The position numbers were made by a program, and so were the translations under genes. A stretch of DNA of 64,000 bases. Source: an uncultured Chloroflexota bacterium (GTDB lineage Bacteria > Chloroflexota > Chloroflexia > Chloroflexales > Chloroflexaceae). Of the stretch, positions 54,552-62,652 are shown one piece after another. The stretch is taken from NCBI GenBank assembly GCA_937120965.1, contig CAKZKA010000038.1, positions 1 to 64,000 of the forward strand. Direction: 5' to 3'. The notes beneath the pieces were generated by a model that had not been told where the DNA came from, did no database searches, and saw only the letters and a program-made list of their open reading frames with translations. Position 1 is the first letter of the stretch. The number at the start of each line of letters is the position of its first letter.

Positions 54552-55519
54552 AACCGAGACCCCTCGCGCTGGGCCAGGGCCCACTGCACATCGAGCAACG
54601 TCGCGCGCAGTGTGAGCAGCCAGAAGAACAACGCCGTAAAGCCGCCAATGGCCGCCAGGAAGGTAAACAGTGTTCGCCGGTTCTCCAGCAGGCCGGTACC
54701 CGGCGCCTCGATGTTCAACAGCGCTGTATTGGCCCGTAGATCAACTGCCTCCAGGCCAAGCTGATAGCGAAGACCGGGGAACTCCGGGCGAGCGACCATT
54801 TCTCCGGCGGCCAGATCGAAGCTCGGGCGCAGGACGGTCTCACTGGTCAGGCCGGGTTCGCTTACCTTCACTGCGGCAGTCACCACATCACCCTGGCGCT
54901 CCAGCGCCAGCAGTTGCACCTTGCGATCCCCCAGCAGCCCGATCGTGCCCACCTCGAGGGTGATCCCATCACATTTGCTGCCCTGGATAAAGGCGCAGTT
55001 GGGGTGCAGGGTGCTATCGGCGATCCGGGGGGCCACAAAGACCAGAAACGGAACCGTCACAAAGGCGAAGAGCGAGTACACCGCGCTGAGCTGACGGCGG
55101 CGCGCCGGGTCGTCAATCGCCGAGCGCAGGGCAAAGAGCGCCGCGTAGATCAGCAGCAGCACGAAGATCGACGTCTGCCGCGGGTCCCAGTTCCAGTAAA
55201 TCCCCCAGACCACCTGGGAGAAGATCATGCCCGTCACGGTGGCCAGCGCCGTGAACAAAAAGCCGCTCTCCGCCGCCGCCAGGGCGTAGTGGTCATGCGC
55301 GGGACGGCGCTTCCACAGGTACAGCCCGCTGAACAGCGCCGACACCGCGAAGGCCAGGACGCTCACCCACGCCGTGGGCACGTGCATGATTATGATCCGT
55401 CCGGCGTTGCCGAGGCCTTCGTACTGCGGAATCACCAGGAACATCGCCACAGCGATGCCGGCGATCCAGACGCCGATCAGCAGTTTGCCGATCTGGCCCA
55501 GACGCTCTGTCACCGCCAT
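54548..55519 (-). CDS. ccmC: Heme handling protein CcmC
   Basis: 323 aa from the ATG at 55519 (GGAAAGG upstream; an earlier ATG at 55552 has no such site). Six membrane helices with the WWD motif WGIYWNWDP (residues 105-113) and external His residues in MHVPTAW (46) and STLHPN (172). It loads heme onto CcmE. Between the second His and the last helix is an extra hydrophilic domain of about 110 residues (174-285), absent from standard CcmC of about 240 aa. Confidence 0.9.
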   Translation of the reverse strand: MAVTERLGQIGKLLIGVWIAGIAVAMFLVIPQYEGLGNAGRIIIMHVPTAWVSVLAFAVSALFSGLYLWKRRPAHDHYALAAAESGFLFTALATVTGMIFSQVVWGIYWNWDPRQTSIFVLLLIYAALFALRSAIDDPARRRQLSAVYSLFAFVTVPFLVFVAPRIADSTLHPNCAFIQGSKCDGITLEVGTIGLLGDRKVQLLALERQGDVVTAAVKVSEPGLTSETVLRPSFDLAAGEMVARPEFPGLRYQLGLEAVDLRANTALLNIEAPGTGLLENRRTLFTFLAAIGGFTALFFWLLTLRATLLDVQWALAQREGSRL

Positions 55520-55546
55520 CACCTTTCCAGGCCCCCCGTGGAGGCG

Positions 55547-55655
55547 CGCCATGATATGCGTATCATACTACAGCATGTGCTTTTAGAGAATGAGAGGATG
55601 GTAAGCATCACGATGCTTCTAGCCGATGAGGTATAATTGCTCGCTCATTGTATCA
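55547..55655 (-). promoter_or_regulatory. Candidate ccmC promoter and operator palindromes
   Basis: Minus strand: TGA-TACAAT at 55647-55655 is an extended -10. Downstream are two palindromes, AAGCATC-AC-GATGCTT (55603-55618) and ATGATA-TGCG-TATCAT (55551-55566). The second abuts a TATGAT box. They look like transcription-factor sites, but the spacing does not fit an FNR or CRP consensus. Confidence 0.45.
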
Positions 55656-55739
55656 CGAAGTCTTCCAGGCCGATGGGAGATTCATCACATGCTCCGAGAT
55701 CGGCCGGCTATGGACGTGGGCTCAGAGCAAACCAGGTTT

Positions 55740-56020
55740 CCCCTCTTTGCGCCTCAGCCGTCCATGCGGCTACGCCGCGCAACACCAGCATGAACAGGGC
55801 TGCGCCCTCCCAAACTCTCCTCTCAGGCAGGGGCGTGGGGAAACCCGGTTTCCCCATATGTTCACTTCAGTCCTCCATGCGGCTGCGCCGCACAACGCCG
55901 GAATATTATTGTTCTTGGGAGGGCTTCGCCCTCCCAAACCCTCCCCGCTGGCGAGTTGTTTCCTGGGAGGACTGCGCCCTCTCAAACCCTCCCGTACATG
56001 GCCTATGTTCACCTCAGGCG
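55740..56020. repeat. Composite repeats between ccmB and ccmC
   Basis: Starts with GCGGCTACGCCGCGCAAC and a GGTTTCCCC palindrome (about 55838-55856). Then come GCGGCTGCGCCGCACAACG and two CCCTCCC hairpins, ending GGCCTATGTTCACCTCAG just before the ccmB stop. Confidence 0.85.
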
Positions 56021-56026
56021 CCCGTG

Positions 56027-56782
56027 CTACGCCTCCCACACAAAGCGAAAGAGCATCAACGACGCCACGAACGTCGCCACACTGTACGCCACAAGGAACT
56101 GCAAGGCGCCGAGAGCCGGGCCGAGGCCGGCGTTCTCCAGGCTCAGCGCGGTGCCCTGGATGGCGATGATCAGCGGCGGTACCAGCAAGGGGAAGGCCAG
56201 GACGGCAAAGAGGGCGCTCTTGAAGCTGGCCCTGGCGATGATCGCGGCCAGAATGGTCGTCGCGGCGGCCAGGCAGAGGCTGCCCGCTCCGATCAGCGCC
56301 ACGAAGGCCAGCGGGCTGCCCACCTGCACACGCACCAGCACGATGAACAGCAAGCTGGTAATCGCCCCCAGCACTGCCAGCAGGGCCAGATTGAGCAGGA
56401 ACTTGCCCAGGTAGACGGCCGCAGGCGGCGCGGCCAGACGCAGGGCGGCCATCGTGCGGGCCTCTTCTTCCTGCACAAAGCCGCGCGACAGGCCGGTGAT
56501 CGCGGCGAAGAGAAAGGCCGCCCATAGCAGCGAGGACTGTATCAGCAGGGCCTCTTCGGTGCGACGCAACCCGATAAAGGTGGTGCCGACGCTGACCATA
56601 AGCGCCGTGCAGGCGGCAAACAGCACCATCGCGTTGAGGGCATAGCGGGTGCGCAACTCGATGCGTAGATCCTTGACAAACACCGCCCAGGCCGCAGCGA
56701 GCAGCGCCGGCATGGCTGCGTCGGTCCGCACCGGCCTCTCAACTGCGGGCGCCTCCGGGCCCGTATCCTTTGCCCTGTCCAT
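56027..56782 (-). CDS. ccmB: Heme exporter subunit CcmB
   Basis: 251 aa from the ATG at 56782 (GGAG six bases upstream); a GTG at 56806 would add eight residues. Six membrane helices. Family features are WAVFVKDLRIELRTRYALNAMVLFA near the N-terminus, LLWAAFLFAAITGLSRGFVQEEE, and FPLLVPPLIIAIQGT. With CcmA it forms the ATPase unit that drives release of holo-CcmE. The gene begins 26 bp after the ccmA stop. Confidence 0.93.
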   Translation of the reverse strand: MDRAKDTGPEAPAVERPVRTDAAMPALLAAAWAVFVKDLRIELRTRYALNAMVLFAACTALMVSVGTTFIGLRRTEEALLIQSSLLWAAFLFAAITGLSRGFVQEEEARTMAALRLAAPPAAVYLGKFLLNLALLAVLGAITSLLFIVLVRVQVGSPLAFVALIGAGSLCLAAATTILAAIIARASFKSALFAVLAFPLLVPPLIIAIQGTALSLENAGLGPALGALQFLVAYSVATFVASLMLFRFVWEA

Positions 56783-56808
56783 GTCTGCTCCAGCCTGACG
56801 AGCCACCT

Positions 56809-57429
56809 TCAGCCGCCCAGACGCAGCACCAGATCAGCGTAGCGTAATTCGCGCGGGTCGTTGGTAGCAATAACCACCATCCCCGCGCGACGCTGCGCGG
56901 CGATCAGCGTATCAACCAGACCGGCGCCGCGTTCATCGAGAGTGACCGTCGGCTCATCGAGCAGCAGCACGGGGGGGCGATGGAGCAACGCATAAGCGTA
57001 ACGGAGACGCTGGGCCATGCCCGAGGAATAGGTTGCCAGCCGATCATTGCCGCGCCCGCCCAGCCCGACCTGTTCGAGTAACAGGTCGAGCGCCTGGTCG
57101 TCGCAACGCAGCCCCCGCACCGCCGCGAAGAAGCGCAGGTTCTCGCGCGCGGTCAGATCGCGGTACAGCATCAGATCCGGGGCAACCCAGCCGATCAGGG
57201 GGAGGGCGTCACGCGGCGTACAGGCCCCTCCTGGCGCTTCGTAAACGATCACGCCCGCGTCGGGGCGTTGTAGACCCGCCAGCAGCCGCAAGAAGGTGCT
57301 CTTGCCGCTCCCGTTGGGGCCGCTCACCACCAGCGCTTCGCCCCCTCGCACTTCCAGCGAAACGTCGTGGAACACCAGCCGCGCGCCATAACGCGCGGCG
57401 ACGCCTTCAACTGTTAGCCGTAGCTTCAC
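56809..57429 (-). CDS. ccmA: Heme exporter ATPase CcmA
   Basis: 206 aa from the GTG at 57429; the longer frame upstream is not ABC-like. Walker A GPNGSGKST (37-45), signature YSSGMAQRL (134-142), Walker B VLLLDEP (154-160). Two usual ABC residues are changed: no clear Q-loop Gln (IGWVAPDLML), and the switch His is Asn (ATND). The TG-extended -10 TACAAT ends six bases before the GTG, so the mRNA may be leaderless. First gene of the ccm locus. Confidence 0.92.
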   Translation of the reverse strand: MKLRLTVEGVAARYGARLVFHDVSLEVRGGEALVVSGPNGSGKSTFLRLLAGLQRPDAGVIVYEAPGGACTPRDALPLIGWVAPDLMLYRDLTARENLRFFAAVRGLRCDDQALDLLLEQVGLGGRGNDRLATYSSGMAQRLRYAYALLHRPPVLLLDEPTVTLDERGAGLVDTLIAAQRRAGMVVIATNDPRELRYADLVLRLGG

Positions 57430-57444
57430 GACCCTATTGTAGCA
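57429..57444 (-). promoter_or_regulatory. Extended -10 promoter for leaderless ccmA
   Basis: Complement reads TGC-TACAAT (57436-57444), then six bases and the GTG start codon at 57429. The start site would coincide with the GTG. There is no Shine-Dalgarno sequence in between and no -35 hexamer. Confidence 0.6.
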
Positions 57445-57589
57445 CAGACGGGGTGGGGAGCCGGTCCTGAAGCGGGATGGGGCCAGGACCGTTGCAACGT
57501 CGGTGGGGCAAGCCCCCAGCTCCACCGCCGGAGGCGGGCGTTGCATTGGCTCCGGGATGGTCCACAAAGGCCCGAGGATCACGCGGGCA

Positions 57590-57945
57590 GCACGGTGTTG
57601 GGAGGGCTACGCCCTCTCAACCCTTCCCCGCAGGGAGGGGCGTGGGGATCCTGCCGCCGGATTTCCTGCCGGGTATTCCAACCCTCTCCGCAGGCAGGGG
57701 TGCGGTTCGACAGGCTCACCGCAGGTGGGGAAACCCGGTTTCCCCATATGTTCACCTCAGCCGTCCATGCGGCTGCGCCGCACAACGACGAGATGAACAT
57801 GGGTTGTTCTTGGGAGGGCGTAGAGACGCGGCGGCGCCGCGTCTCTACGCCCAAACCCTCCCGCGGGCGGGTTGTTTCCTGGGAGGGCTTGCCGCTCCCA
57901 CAGGCAGGGGTATGGGGAAACCCGCTTTCCCCATACGTTCACATC
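57590..57945. repeat. Composite repeats upstream of the hydrolase 3' end
   Basis: CCCTCCC hairpins with one enlarged loop built on GACGCGGCGGCGCCGCGTC (about 57825-57845), two GGTTTCCCC-type palindromes (57737 and 57914), and GCGGCTGCGCCGCACAACG. The remainder back to 57445 has no gene. Confidence 0.85.
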
Positions 57946-58783
57946 AGTGCCCCGGTAGCGACCGCACCTCGCGGGCGATACGGGGCGTAGCCTGTGGCGG
58001 AGCGACCGGGTCCGACTCCAGGAAATGCAGAAGCGCCTCATTGAAGGTGGGAGCTTCGTCGAGGAAGGGGAAGTGGCGACTGCGGGGCATCGTGAAGATG
58101 CTGGCCATGGGCACATTGGCGAACAGTTCGGTCTGATTGGGATTGACAATATCGTCTCGCCCGCCGTGGATGACCAGCGCGGGCACCCTCAGACGCGGGA
58201 GCTCAGGGCGCAAATCAGTGCGCCACATCGAACTGACGGCGTAGCGCAGGGTATCGGCGCTTGATTTGACGCTGTCGTCAATCACCTCATGCACCGCCGG
58301 ATCGTTGGTCTGCCCGAGAAAGAAGCGGAAGAGGAACCGCCGCAGGAAGGGGGTATGGGCAAACACATCGGCAAGGAAGGGCCGGTCAGTCAGTTTGAGC
58401 AGCCACGACAACGAATCGCCATCAATCGGCGCACCGACCGTCACCACGCGCCGGATGCGCTCGGGGTGGTTGATCGCTGTCTTCAGAGCCACCATGCCGC
58501 CCATCGAATGCCCGACCAGCATCACCTGGTCAATGCCAAGAGCATCGAGAAAGCGAATAACCTGTTCGGAGTAGGCCTGGATGCTCTCCCGAGTGCGCTT
58601 GCGGCGCGAGTCGCCAAAACCCCAGAAATCGAAGGAATAGGTGCGAAAGCGTTCGGCAACCACTTCCATCGTTGGGAACCAGTAGCGCCAGCTACCGAGC
58701 CAGCCGTGGAGAAAGAGCACCGGTCTACCCCGACCGAAGACCTCGTAGTGAACCATCTGGTTGTCAATAACAACAATGCTCAT
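57944..58783 (-). CDS. Alpha/beta hydrolase
   Basis: 279 aa, cytosolic. Oxyanion loop FLHGWLGSWRYW, nucleophile elbow GHSMGG (Ser about residue 93), acid Asp in IHGGRDDIVNP and His in RSRHFPFLDEA form a full triad. A cap region lies between about residues 125 and 200. The group is broad (esterases, C-C hydrolases, haloperoxidase-like), so substrate is open. The C-terminal 20 residues are Pro/Ala-rich and run into repeat-flanked DNA. Monocistronic, with TATGAT as a possible -10 at about 58865. Confidence 0.9.
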   Translation of the reverse strand: MSIVVIDNQMVHYEVFGRGRPVLFLHGWLGSWRYWFPTMEVVAERFRTYSFDFWGFGDSRRKRTRESIQAYSEQVIRFLDALGIDQVMLVGHSMGGMVALKTAINHPERIRRVVTVGAPIDGDSLSWLLKLTDRPFLADVFAHTPFLRRFLFRFFLGQTNDPAVHEVIDDSVKSSADTLRYAVSSMWRTDLRPELPRLRVPALVIHGGRDDIVNPNQTELFANVPMASIFTMPRSRHFPFLDEAPTFNEALLHFLESDPVAPPQATPRIAREVRSLPGH

Positions 58784-58909
58784 TGGCGTTGTACCCGCAG
58801 TGAAGGCGAACCGAGGACGCGCCGTCCGGCGTTCTTCATATCAGGATGTGTTTCTTGCATGTATCATAACGCAGCGACCGGACCGAATTTGCTTATGAGA
58901 GGTTCTTGC

Positions 58910-58995
58910 GGCTGCGCCGCACCCTGACAAGATGAAAACAGGCGTATGTTTGGGAGGGCTGCGCCCTCCCACACCCTCCCGCTGGGGGAGGGAAC
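58910..58995. repeat. CCCTCCC-hairpin repeat
   Basis: GCGGCTGCGCCGCACCCTGAC, then a GGGAGGGCTGCGCCCTCCC hairpin and CCCTCCCGCTGGGGGAGGG. It fills most of the 226-bp gap. Confidence 0.8.
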
Positions 58996-59009
58996 ATGCT
59001 TCCGCGCCA

Positions 59010-59654
59010 TTAATCGGCGCTGCCACCCGCCCGGATGCGCAGACCAGAGTTGCCCCCCTCGCGCCCGCCGAGGGAGCGCTGCAGCCGCCAGCGCAGCGTC
59101 GCAATGTCGTTGGAAATGGCTCGCAGGTGCTCCAGTTCCTGCTCGAGATTCTCGAGCAACTCCCGTACCTGGGGGCCGCTCGAGGGGCCGGCGCGCTCGA
59201 CCGAAAGCTGGCCGACGCGTTCCTGGATCGCCGCCAGCAGGCTCATCAGGTGCGCCCAGGCTTCGTTATCCTGCGCCTGCACGTGCCGCTGCGCCCGCGC
59301 GCGGGTGTCGAGCCAGTGCTGGATCTGGGCTTGCATCGCGCTGATGCGTTCCTCGATCTGACGCAGTGCTTCCGGATCAGGCGCGGGTGTCTGCCCTGCG
59401 CGGCCCTCCTCCTGAGTCGCGTTGATCACCTGTTCCAGTTGCTCCTGGAAGTAGGCGATCGAGGCGCTCAGTTGTGACTGGCGCATCGCAACGGCTTCCT
59501 GCTCGTTGAGCATATCGAGCAGCATATCGCGAAGCCTTGCTGCTTCGGTAGCATTGCGCACTGCCTGCTGGTGCAACAGGTGCGGAACGAACCAGAGCAA
59601 CAGGGCAAGGAGGGTAATAATCGCAATGCCCAGTGCGACGAAGAGTGCAGCCAT
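59010..59654 (-). CDS. Membrane-anchored coiled-coil protein
   Basis: 214 aa. An N-terminal membrane helix (ALFVALGIAIITLLALLLWFV) is followed by about 170 residues of heptad-rich helix (LRDMLLDMLNEQEAVAMRQSQLSASIAYFQEQLEQVI and LEQELEHLRAISNDIATLRWRLQRSL). It ends in a short Gly-rich tail. The topology recalls DivIC/EzrA-like or chemotaxis-coil proteins, but no family motif supports this. Function unknown. A flanking promoter is not evident. Confidence 0.7.
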   Translation of the reverse strand: MAALFVALGIAIITLLALLLWFVPHLLHQQAVRNATEAARLRDMLLDMLNEQEAVAMRQSQLSASIAYFQEQLEQVINATQEEGRAGQTPAPDPEALRQIEERISAMQAQIQHWLDTRARAQRHVQAQDNEAWAHLMSLLAAIQERVGQLSVERAGPSSGPQVRELLENLEQELEHLRAISNDIATLRWRLQRSLGGREGGNSGLRIRAGGSAD

Positions 59655-60113
59655 ACCGCTTGTCTCCCCCTCACGAATATCTCTACATGCTTATACCAGT
59701 TTCAAGCGTTGCGTCAAAGCCCACCCGGACGCCTTGCGCGGCAATCTGCAATCCGAAATCTACAATCTGAAATGGTACGACACGCTGCGCTTGCGGCGCT
59801 ACTTGCGGTAGAGCTTTTCAGCGAGAGCAGGCCCTCCCTCTGATCCTCCGCGCCTCAGCTTCGCGTTGGAAACGTTCCGATCAGGATTTCGCGCCGCTAT
59901 GCCGCACGCCACAGGTGTGCAACAGGGATGATTTTGGGAGGGTTGTACCCTCCCAACCTTCCCATTCGCGGGTTATGTTCGCCTGAGAACTTGTTTGAAA
60001 CGCCCCCACAAAACCCGGGGCCAACGATCAGGGGAAACCGGGTTTCCCCTGATTTTCACTTTAATTATACGCGAGGCGCCTTGACATTCCAGCGGCAGGG
60101 GATGACAGCCGGA
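59655..60113. other. Intergenic region with short repeat
   Basis: Contains the short repeat AATCTACAATCTGAAATGGTA (about 59742-59776, also at 20892 and 23517), a degenerate CCCTCCC hairpin near 59935-59960, and GGGGAAACCGGGTTTCCCC (60033-60051) just before the prmC 3' end. No gene. Confidence 0.65.
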
Positions 60114-61016
60114 TTACACCCCGATCGGTCGTTCGGCAGCCTGACGCCCTGCGCGCCGCGCCACCACCACGCGGTCGCGCCCGGCCAGGTCCTGATGCAC
60201 CTGCACCTCGGCGTCTGGCAGGGCGGCCCGCACCAGCTCGGCCACCGTATGACCCTGCCACGCCCCGATTTCCAGCAGCAGGGCGCCGTGGGGACGCAGG
60301 GCAGCAGGAACGGTAGCCAGCAGGCGTCGGTAGACCGCGGTGCCGTTCGGCCCGCCGTCGAGGGCCAGACGCGGCTCGTAGGCGCGCACGTCCGGGGCAA
60401 TCTCTGCGTACACGGTGTAGGGGGGGTTACTGACGATCAGGTCTACCGGCTCGGGGAGGGGCGCGAGCAGGTCGCCGTGGAGCAGACGCACGCGCCCCTG
60501 GAGACCGTGCCGCGCGATGTTGCGCCCGGCCACTGCCAGGGCCTCGGCTGAGAGGTCCACGGCGTAGACCAGCGCTTCGGGCAGGTGCGTGGCCAGGGCA
60601 ACGGCGATGGCGCCGCTGCCGGTGCCGATGTCAGCAAGAGTGAGCGCCGGCCAATCGGTCACCTGCCCTCTGGCGAGCAACAGGCGCCGGGCCTCGGCCA
60701 GGGCCAGTTCAACCAGAAGCTCGGTTTCGGGGCGGGGCACCAGGGTGGCGGGGGTCACCTCCAGGTCCAGGCCGTAGAACTCGCGGCGCCCGATCAAGTA
60801 GGCCACCGGTTCGCCCTGGCTGCGGCGCGCCACCAGTGCGGCAAAGGTAGCCGCCTGCTCGGACGAGGGATGATACTGCCGCTCGGCGAGCACCCGCGCC
60901 CGCGGCCAGTTGAGGGCGTGGGCCAGCAGCAACTCGGCGTCGAGCCGGGGGGTCTGGCTGGTTGCCTGGAGGCGGGCCGTGGCCTCACGGAGCAGTTCGG
61001 CGATGGAGGCCGTCAT
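60114..61016 (-). CDS. prmC: Peptide chain release factor N5-glutamine methyltransferase
   Basis: 300 aa from the ATG at 61016. It methylates the GGQ glutamine of release factors. The N-terminal helical domain (LREATARLQATSQTPRLDAELLLAHAL) is followed by the linker YLIGRREFYGLDLEVTPATLVPRPETELL. The SAM site is LADIGTGSGAIAVALA, and the catalytic motif is VSNPPYTVYAE. Length is normal. prfA is not next to it in the window. A GGTTTCCCC palindrome lies about 60 bp after the stop. Confidence 0.95.
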   Translation of the reverse strand: MTASIAELLREATARLQATSQTPRLDAELLLAHALNWPRARVLAERQYHPSSEQAATFAALVARRSQGEPVAYLIGRREFYGLDLEVTPATLVPRPETELLVELALAEARRLLLARGQVTDWPALTLADIGTGSGAIAVALATHLPEALVYAVDLSAEALAVAGRNIARHGLQGRVRLLHGDLLAPLPEPVDLIVSNPPYTVYAEIAPDVRAYEPRLALDGGPNGTAVYRRLLATVPAALRPHGALLLEIGAWQGHTVAELVRAALPDAEVQVHQDLAGRDRVVVARRAGRQAAERPIGV

Positions 61017-61147
61017 TGCCTGCGGTGGGTATGCGCCACAAAGGCGCGAGATCACGAAGATGGGAGGGTTGCGCCCTCCCGGGAAGGCCCATATGTGTCC
61101 TGGTGGGGCGCGGCGCCACCGCCGGGCGGCCCACCAGGGGCGCTTAT

Positions 61148-62644
61148 TCAGTCAATCCGCCGTTCAGTAAAATCGCTGCCATCGAAGGAGAGCAGGCGTT
61201 TCTTTTCGTCAATCACCGTCTCGAGATGGACGGGACGGGTCCAGATCTTGTACAGGTTACGCATCGTGTCGCGGGCGTAGTCCATTTTGAGATCGACGCC
61301 TTCGTGGCGATGGCGCAAATACAACTCGCCGCGGTTGTTGTAATTGCCATCCTCAACGAAGATGAACGGCTGGCCGAAGTTGGTGAGGCGGAAGAGCAAC
61401 TTCTCCTTGATCTCCTTGAACTCCCGCGAGGCGATCTCGTACACGTCGGTATCGCGATTATAGCGATAGGTGAAGAGCTTGTTCTCCAGCACGAACTCGG
61501 GCGTCAGAAACTCGTCAATGAACGTGACATCGTTGTAGAGCCGGCGAACCTCGAAGATCTTCTGCCGCCCCAGGCCGAGCTGTCGGTCCCAGGTGCGTTT
61601 GGCGGCAATGTCGTCGCACTCGTCGTACTCTTTGCCAAACTTGCCCTTGTTCCAGCGGTCCTCGATATCGCGGAGCAACTCCAGGCCGAGTTTGTAGGGA
61701 TTGAGGCGCCCGCCGCCGGTCGCCACCACCCCCGAGTGCAGGTCGGCGAAGGAGATGATCTCGGCTGCCGAGGCGACCTTCTGGGTCATAATCGTCGAGT
61801 GCCAGTAAGAGGCCCAGCCCTCGTTGAGGATCTTGGTCATCCCCTGCGGGGCAAAGTAGTAGGCCTCGTCGCGCACAATTTCGAGGACCGTGTGCTGCCA
61901 GCGCTCCAGGGGCGCGTAATTCATCAAGAACAGCAGCACGTCCTTCTGGGGATTTTCGGGGAAGCGGCGTTGCCGGGCACGCTCAGCTTCCAGTTTCTGG
62001 CGCTGGGCCTCGAGGTACTCGGGCGGGTTGATAAACTCGCGCATATACTCGCGCTCAACCTTCAACCCTTCAACCACCTCCGGCTCTTCATCGCCCACAA
62101 GCGGTTTGAGACTCTGGGCCTCGGGCCGGCGAATGTAGGGCGAGTGGTAGTCGATCAGGTTCTCCAGCGAGAGGCAGGTGTCAATAAAATCTTCGACGGT
62201 GTCATACCCGATCCGGTCAATGATCCGCTGGATGCGGGTGGCGTGGTTGGCCATGGTGTCGAGCATCTTGCGGTTGGTGTGGGCAAACCACATGTTGTGC
62301 TTGAAGAAGTCCACGTGCCCGGTGACGTGGGCCATGACCATCTTCTGGGTCACGTCTTCGTTGCCTTCGAGCAGGTAAGCGTAGGAGGGATTGGTGTTGA
62401 TGACCATCTCGTAGATGGTGCTCCCGGCCCAGACGTGCCCCTTGAGCAGTTGGTCAAACTCCATCCCGAAGCGCCAGTGCGGGTAGCGCGTCGGGAAGCC
62501 GCCGAAGGCGGCGGTCTCGTAGAGGGTGCGGTAATCCAGCACCTCGTAGATAATGGGGAAGAAGTCGAGGCCGTAGTCGCGAGCGATCCGCTCGATCTCC
62601 TCGCGGGCGGCTTCAAGTTGGGGCGGAAGGCGTGTGCTTTTCAT
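61148..62644 (-). CDS. SpoVR family protein
   Basis: 498 aa, TAGGAGAGA before the ATG. Whole-length SpoVR-like features: [83 protein letters not shown], and [16 protein letters not shown]. The HGHxDF-like and HN patterns suggest metal binding. The family is often linked to the PrkA/YeaG kinase and YeaH, which are absent here. The host shows no sporulation genes in this window. Role unknown; probably stress related. Confidence 0.94.
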   Translation of the reverse strand: MKSTRLPPQLEAAREEIERIARDYGLDFFPIIYEVLDYRTLYETAAFGGFPTRYPHWRFGMEFDQLLKGHVWAGSTIYEMVINTNPSYAYLLEGNEDVTQKMVMAHVTGHVDFFKHNMWFAHTNRKMLDTMANHATRIQRIIDRIGYDTVEDFIDTCLSLENLIDYHSPYIRRPEAQSLKPLVGDEEPEVVEGLKVEREYMREFINPPEYLEAQRQKLEAERARQRRFPENPQKDVLLFLMNYAPLERWQHTVLEIVRDEAYYFAPQGMTKILNEGWASYWHSTIMTQKVASAAEIISFADLHSGVVATGGGRLNPYKLGLELLRDIEDRWNKGKFGKEYDECDDIAAKRTWDRQLGLGRQKIFEVRRLYNDVTFIDEFLTPEFVLENKLFTYRYNRDTDVYEIASREFKEIKEKLLFRLTNFGQPFIFVEDGNYNNRGELYLRHRHEGVDLKMDYARDTMRNLYKIWTRPVHLETVIDEKKRLLSFDGSDFTERRID

Positions 62645-62652
62645 AGTCTCTC

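Noticed and set aside
55551-55566. FNR or CRP binding site
   Set aside because: The half-sites TGAT and ATCA are six bases apart, whereas an FNR box has four, and the CRP core TGTGA is absent.
57477-58136. A 219-aa plus-strand gene
   Set aside because: Translates dispersed repeats and then runs antisense to the alpha/beta hydrolase.
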